From positions 136,715,929 to 136,779,928 of the forward strand of contig CM035439.1 in the NCBI GenBank assembly GCA_020310875.1: 64,000 nt of DNA, read 5' to 3'. The position numbers were made by a program, and so were the translations under genes. Source of the stretch: Ceratopteris richardii. Taxonomy: Eukaryota > Streptophyta > Polypodiopsida > Polypodiales > Pteridaceae. Below the pieces are notes generated by a model. The model saw nothing but the letters and a program-made list of their open reading frames with translations, was not told the origin of the DNA and did no database searches. Numbering within the stretch: the stretch's first letter is position 1; every line of letters begins with the position of its first letter. Positions 60,601 to 64,000 of the stretch are shown in pieces.

Positions 60601-63154
60601 TAGCCTCTGGGCCCTTTTCCTGGCTTGCCTCTTGGTTTTGCTGCAATGCCTGAGCTCTAGTGACTACCTGTACTGGTGCAGTGGAAGTGACACTTCCTGA
60701 GGAGTCTACCACTAACCCAACAACATTGATAGGGGTGATTTTTGGCATGTTGTTGGGGTTCTTTGGGCAATCTCGTAAGAGATGCTCTTTTCCACAATCT
60801 TGGCAAAAGCCTTGGATCGTCACGGACTGATTTTGTGTAGGTGGAGGTAAGGGACAATCACGAATGAAGTGATCTCCCTGACATCGATAGCATGGTCCTC
60901 TAGGAAATGGTGGTCGTACCTGCCTAGGTTGAGGCCTAGGGTTGGGGTTTGCATACATGACATTTGTGTAGTCTGACTCCCAACTAGGTTCACTCGGTTC
61001 TTCACTATAGTAGGACTCACCATGTTCTGGAGACTGCATGTAGTAAGCCTGGGGACTATCGACATGTGTAGAATCAAAGCTATGGTCACTCGGGTCACTT
61101 TCTGAGATCAATGGGGTTACTGGTACTATAGCTCTATTCAGGTTCTCTTCTGCAACAGTATACTTTACCGGAATCACATTAGCTGGGGCTGGGGGTTGTT
61201 GTGCTAGCACAGGTTGAGGCCGTTGTTGGTTTTGGTACTGTGGTTGGTAATTTTGTTGTGGCCTGCCATATGGTTGTGGAGGGTACGGGTTCTGGTATCT
61301 TCCTTGCTGCGGGTATGGCTGAGGGTAGGGTTGCCTAACTGCCTGCTTGTTGTATGGGCAATCTTGTGCGGTGTGATTGGTGTATCTTCGTTCTATGGTG
61401 CAATATTGGCTATTTGGATTGACCTGGGGTTGAGCCATAATGGGACACACATTTGCCATGTGGTCGCCACCGCATGTATAGCACCTCTTCGCTGGGGCAA
61501 ACCTTGGGATTTGTTTGCTAGAGACGCCTAGTTTTTGTGCCACTTTCTCTGCGAGTTCCTCAATCGACGTGGATTGCGTGGAAGAGTGACTAGAAGCACT
61601 ATCTGAATCTTTGTAGATTTTGGAAAGCTCTAGCTCTTCCCCTAGGTTATCTTCAATGTCAATGCACATGCGTACACACTCTTCTATAGTCCTAGGGTCC
61701 TTCAGATACACATAGGATCTCAATTTCGTACTCAGCAATCCATCAAGGAATAAGGCTACTTGTTTAGCAGATGTGGGTAGCTCCGAAATAGGGCACCTTT
61801 CAAGATATTGTCTAAATCTTCTTCCGGCCAATCTGGCAGTCTCTTGGGGGGTCTGTTTGAAGCTGTGAATCAATGAGGAGGTATTGTGTCTTATGCCGCT
61901 CTTAGAGAACTCTACAATGAAAGCCTCTAGGAGTTGGTCTATGCACCTGAACTGCCGCTCATCCAATGGCTGAAACCATGTAAGTGCCGTGTTCCTCAGG
62001 GTTAGACCGAAGGCATTGTACTGCGTGAATAGATCCTCAACTTGTTCAGCTCTCAAGACTTGCTTGAACTCCGCCACATGATCATAGGGATCTCTTGTGC
62101 CGTCAAAGTAATTCTTCATGGACTTAACTAGCTGGGTGGGTCTCAAAGTTCTTGTGTGCTCTCTAGGTCTCGGCAGCGGGAATCCATCCACATTTCTTTG
62201 GTTCCTGTGAGCTCTAAGCATCTCAGGTTCTACCCTATTCGTCTCCGTTCTCGTTCTTTCTCTGCCCACTGGGTTGGCAAAACTTACTTCTGGTCTATCT
62301 CTACTTCTGTCTCTTTGCGTACCATGAGCTTGGGAAGTTCCAGCCCCAGGGTGACCATAGGATACATTTGATCTTGGTTGGGGGAAAATAAATTCACCCT
62401 TCCAAGTGTAAGCATGCCTATCATTTTCTGTCACCACAAAGATCCGTTCCGAAGTGTGATCTAAGTAGGTCACTCTACCTGGGCTATCCGGATCCTTAAA
62501 CTCATAGATCAAGATATTTCCTATATCAGTTGGCTGATTGGATTTATACCTCCAAAAGGCTTCATCAGTTTCTCGATTGAGGAGCAGCTCTATGCTCTTG
62601 TTGTCTTGGGGGACCCACTCAGGCGTGATAATCCTAGTGAGAACTGATTTACCTCGAGGGGTTCTAGGTTCCGCGCCCATGTTCCCTTGTTCCAAGTCAC
62701 CTAAGTTCGCTTCTGAGATTACATTCCCAAATTCATCTGTCCTATCCGGGTGACTAGTGACTACATATATAGTTCCTTCTTTGTCCAGGTATGCACCATT
62801 TTCAAACTTAACAGCTGGGTGTTCTAGTCCAATGGATTGATCAGGATTCTTAATCTGTAGCACAGATCTTCCTAAGCCATCCTCATAGATGCTGGCACCT
62901 AATCGGTTGGTCCTAAGGTACTCCAACTGTGTTTTGTAAGGGCCTTCCACCCTGTACAAGTAAGGCACTCCCGAACTTCCCGTAGGTCTATCCATGCCTT
63001 GAGACATCTCTGAATCACTGGTCTCAGAGCTAGGGTAGTTCGAGTGGTGGCTCAACTGCTGGGCCCAGGACCTAGCAGTGTGGTTGACACTAGCCTCTGA
63101 AGATCTAAGGCTTTGTCTCTCCCTTACTAAATGTCGTCCTGATCTAAGGTTCAT
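54677..63154 (-). CDS. Element F Gag-Pol polyprotein, reading into the second protease-like domain
   Basis: Start taken at MNLRSGRHL (63154) because D and E share it; an in-frame ATG 21 nt upstream is also possible. Compared with D, about 40 residues are missing in the Gag-protease linker. All three knuckles are complete (CYTCGGDHMANVC, CYRCQGDHFIRDC, CQDCGKEHLLRDC). Protease catalytic Asp of DSGAG is at about residue 1317. YVDD lies at about 1889, followed by RNase H, two H2C2 fingers, and integrase with WGIDFIGP, SDRGTHF and GQAESTNK. After the IN C-terminus (IRRMKL) the frame passes through CGA (TGA in D) into MAMCEVAGTSS and ALIDSGAATSAV, and stops at 54677. It shows that the second protease-like domain was originally fused to Gag-Pol. 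Confidence 0.94.
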   Translation of the reverse strand: MNLRSGRHLVRERQSLRSSEASVNHTARSWAQQLSHHSNYPSSETSDSEMSQGMDRPTGSSGVPYLYRVEGPYKTQLEYLRTNRLGASIYEDGLGRSVLQIKNPDQSIGLEHPAVKFENGAYLDKEGTIYVVTSHPDRTDEFGNVISEANLGDLEQGNMGAEPRTPRGKSVLTRIITPEWVPQDNKSIELLLNRETDEAFWRYKSNQPTDIGNILIYEFKDPDSPGRVTYLDHTSERIFVVTENDRHAYTWKGEFIFPQPRSNVSYGHPGAGTSQAHGTQRDRSRDRPEVSFANPVGRERTRTETNRVEPEMLRAHRNQRNVDGFPLPRPREHTRTLRPTQLVKSMKNYFDGTRDPYDHVAEFKQVLRAEQVEDLFTQYNAFGLTLRNTALTWFQPLDERQFRCIDQLLEAFIVEFSKSGIRHNTSSLIHSFKQTPQETARLAGRRFRQYLERCPISELPTSAKQVALFLDGLLSTKLRSYVYLKDPRTIEECVRMCIDIEDNLGEELELSKIYKDSDSASSHSSTQSTSIEELAEKVAQKLGVSSKQIPRFAPAKRCYTCGGDHMANVCPIMAQPQVNPNSQYCTIERRYTNHTAQDCPYNKQAVRQPYPQPYPQQGRYQNPYPPQPYGRPQQNYQPQYQNQQRPQPVLAQQPPAPANVIPVKYTVAEENLNRAIVPVTPLISESDPSDHSFDSTHVDSPQAYYMQSPEHGESYYSEEPSEPSWESDYTNVMYANPNPRPQPRQVRPPFPRGPCYRCQGDHFIRDCPLPPPTQNQSVTIQGFCQDCGKEHLLRDCPKNPNNMPKITPINVVGLVVDSSGSVTSTAPVQVVTRAQALQQNQEASQEKGPEASETESVTKKRTRAWKDSRERMKRQWAKKMSELEESVRETRARITELTTQTPSHTTPPPPLPSPSDPPSPPPPHQIPPPLRVGSVLADPTPEDLNMMLKAYQARIQEGPTITDHEKCYPRAELELERTKICAKMVELAQAMFEASRLFNISSSAKTQLHFDGLLERIEKLIAQSEKEPAPQRKERARERISQPLQEAHVPPQEAYLPPKKSHEPPPKAYVPPQVAYIPSQRAYEPVRKSNRISNPPQEACAPAIYENEERANDRISPHSQVAYAPNSTEPDTSSSMNRFAPDFLREIQEDKWDNESEVAPPFELVDDAHDQFPQDIPSIYGEHESTQSHERLDFESNSIQELPHFTGPWEAKSTCMRTPIVMVRNDDSVISRNTEVVKNAREQRDLTLEELPKDRPKARKYVASQVTEVAKSRARVGSHRTVPEIPLDKIGDMCEGEEGNTYLPITYQDYTTKAILDSGAGVAIATTSLWKRWGKPALRPTRMKLQMADGHIERPLGLLEGITLTTCGVEFEHSFAICDFSKNHAYEMILGRPFMRQLQVVQDWGTNSLYLQHLGVTTKVNLKDYSHRDVPPIQWNPIHRAKDDTESVHSIGSGSSWMHEDTHLWMCKVAVEEEKREKAREIGANETHRPIQDPAYAPVVFPDEEFEPHGWAEILATMDVAINEEQWTPHCDEDGYDISVFSIEPIMGEAVLEECEPSPDAFEDASDSDLESIIMDPPFASDEEYFHEIEFQPQRHGEVTNDVRLATHVTPKEEGKKRKKREASPKEEESLFEVPENFKKYEIDDRRVMIRMPKREAQSGEAYDNKETTKKIVVALEEGEERCTYIGHDLTEEEEYELIALLREYRDVFAWSYKDLKGVDPDICSHTIPMTSDAKPSKQKPYTYNDNYAAKIKEEIDRLVEAGFIYEIEHTEWVSPIIVVPKKNGKLRVCINLKKVNAATIRDNYPLPITGHLLERVAGKEVYSFLDGFSGYNQVAIAPEDQHKTAFATEWGIFAFRVMPFGLTNAPATFQRLMCHVFKEFLRKSLEVYVDDLCAHSNVRQTHIPELRQIFDKCREYQVCLNPEKCVFMVRQGKILGHIVSKNGISTDEEKVRAIAELPRPKNVKEVQAFMGHCGYYRRFIHMYAVIAKPMYGLLTNFEWTDECENSFQDLKQRLCSAPILTTPDWNKPFHVHVDASNYAIGCVLAQPTGEGNMDLPIAYASRQLNAAERNYTTTEREGLGMVYAVKKFRHYLLANKFKFFTDHQALLYLVNKPCNTGRLVRWFLLLMEYDFEVVVRKGRTHLRADHLSRLTSGEAPQGVSDDLPDAYLFNLEVVPQWAKPLVPVLTYGPNHPVVNTRNREVVKAQKYHIMAGSMYKHTDQGILACCVEEDEYSKWLQLAHVGALEQHHSKQRTLQTLKRFGVHWPTMEADVQKLCKECPICCTKPPVEHATLYQVSIVPDWSEPLVSFLRTNTFPPDMTLARKRSVEQEALDYSLIGDNLYKRGKDGYLRLCIHESEYLKILETAHQGVARGHFGPDRVIKAILFAGFWWPTLHMDAHTYVKRCDVCHRTQYPIRKDEMPLKPMMGGRAFSKWGIDFIGPINPPAKGSHAEYIIVATDYLTKWVEVKATTKNDAQTTAKFMFENVFTRYGLPIELVSDRGTHFLNEVIENLLQEFLVIHKKSAPYHPQANGQAESTNKILCNVLTKLVNTKRSDWDKQLHHAVWAYRVAYKTVLQATPFHMVFGQNAVLPLDFLIPTLRVAQEYKWTGHELSSRIFDLERLGETRLRAAAGVYAAKKRQKAYFDAHVKDKGLKAGDLVLVYTLKQHARKLEKRGYGPMIINRISTSGAVQLATLEGDILPNYISGCRVKLYQEPLTEEMLSRLNTAKKRKEEEERVREEAQAEALERIRRMKLRRQGRDQPRVNEYAGQGYPMAMCEVAGTSSHRIIDRRPFITIDIGQGKSARTVRALIDSGAATSAVRVSYC

Positions 63155-64000
63155 ATGCCTAACTAAGTAGCCCAATTCTTTGCCCAGAGTACAACCTCGT
63201 TGCTGATCAATTGGTATCAGTCACTTGATTCTTTTTAGTTATTTCTCGTGTTTAAGGTCTTGTCTGATATTACGTCGTCAGGAATACTTGAATGTTCTTC
63301 GTACTTTCAGGTTGATCGTTCCACGTTAGGTTCTTTTCCTTTATGTTACCGATAGTACAGAGATTAGGTTTTTAGCTTGAACTTGATTTTTTAAGTAGTC
63401 TTCAACTTGATACCTGCCTATCGTCAACCTGACTTACTCCTACCTCTAATCGTTCTTAGCCTAAGCCATGAATAGACAGAGGGAGTTGAGAATTTCCAAC
63501 CTTTTGTTTCCTGCTTGGTTGCCTTTGGATGCTCAGGAAGTGCGTTCCCGAGCTTGCACTTACACTTGCTCAAAACGCCTTGCTATGCCCTCAATAGATC
63601 TGTAAGAGTTCCAAAGTTAGCTTGAAGATTTAAATTCTAAAGACAGAACCACTGATTTTCATTCCTGTAACACAAACACAAACTTGCATAGTGATTTCCC
63701 AGAAAACAATCCTAAGGACCCCTGACTTTGATCCCCCTGGATATGGTCAACTTCAAAATACTCTATTTGAAAATCAACGTATTATCTTTATAAAAAACAG
63801 TTGAGGGCGTGTAGTATATGCCACGAGCTTTCCGACAAGCCCAAGAGCTCAAAAAATGGATTTCGTATGGAAAAGTTATGACTGTTCAGGGTTTAGGGGG
63901 TTAAAACAAGATTCAATCTGGCCGACGACAGATCCTAGGATTTTCTTCAAATCACAAGTGTAGGAACCTCACAAAGATGCTAATTGATTGACTATTGTGC
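63155..64000 (-). promoter_or_regulatory. Leader of F, ATG-proximal part
   Basis: Aligns with D's leader 34382 to about 35120. The last 90 bp of the window differ from D. The palindrome array expected near 64,050 is outside the window. Confidence 0.8.

Larger units (their letters stand above)
48741..64000 (-). mobile_element. Element F: D-family gypsy retrotransposon, 5' end beyond window
   Basis: 3' LTR 48741-49428, polypurine tract, third gene (53459-49320), post-integrase frame, Gag-Pol (63154-54677) and about 850 nt of leader. The window ends just before the place where D has its palindrome array. F is inserted in E's 3' LTR after GGTGGAG. Lesions are four nonsense codons in about 14 kb of coding sequence: two in the post-integrase frame, one in the third gene, and loss of a terminal stop. 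Gag-Pol itself is open. Confidence 0.93.

Overview
The window looks like repeat-dominated nuclear DNA of a land plant. The evidence is two identical plant-type initiator-Met tRNA genes, plant primer-binding sites (TGGTATCAGAGC and TGGCGCCGTTGCC types), and nested Ty1/copia and Ty3/gypsy LTR retrotransposons. I see no host protein-coding gene. The species cannot be read from the sequence. Very large elements and deep nesting would fit a big gymnosperm, fern, lycophyte or bryophyte genome, but that is a guess.

Layout. 1-9040 is a graveyard: the tail of a large gypsy element (-), LTR scraps, a LINE fragment, a gag relic followed by a 627-bp tandem duplication, a 253-bp duplication carrying the two tRNA-iMet genes, copia fragments and an (AAT)21 tract. 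9042-11460 is a copia relic (-). It is cut at 11460 by a related copia element on the + strand (5' LTR, gag, protease), which is itself cut at 13653 by gypsy element A (+, 13653 to about 39590). A is split twice. Element B (15875-18329) sits inside a gag zinc-knuckle codon pair and is itself split by a miniature element C (16019-16849). Element D (19707-36792, minus strand, 17,086 bp) is complete. Removing each insertion with one copy of its 5-bp target duplication (CAAGG, TGACC, GAAGA) restores the interrupted sequence. A runs directly into decayed element E (+, to 48740), and E's 3' LTR is cut by element F (-, 48741 to beyond the window), a close relative of D.

D, F, E and the left-edge relic belong to one family of giant gypsy elements. 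Each has a long leader with (in D and E) a CG-centred palindrome array, and a Gag-Pol of about 2,800 residues in the order Gag, three zinc knuckles, protease, RT, RNase H, two H2C2 zinc fingers, integrase. In D and F the reading frame then continues into a second retropepsin-like domain and a Trp/Lys-repeat tail. A separate protein of about 1,380 residues follows, with a long coiled coil and no visible membrane segment, ending at the polypurine tract. Primer site and extra 3' gene resemble the Athila/Tat side of plant gypsy elements; the assignment is inferred from motifs, not from a tree.

The most unusual observations are: a 59-nt antisense copy of initiator tRNA at the primer site of B; palindrome arrays with different arms but the same TCGCGA core in the leaders of D and E; a second protease domain after integrase; a duplicated H2C2 finger; the large coiled-coil gene; and tRNA-like A/B boxes inside the LTRs of B and C.
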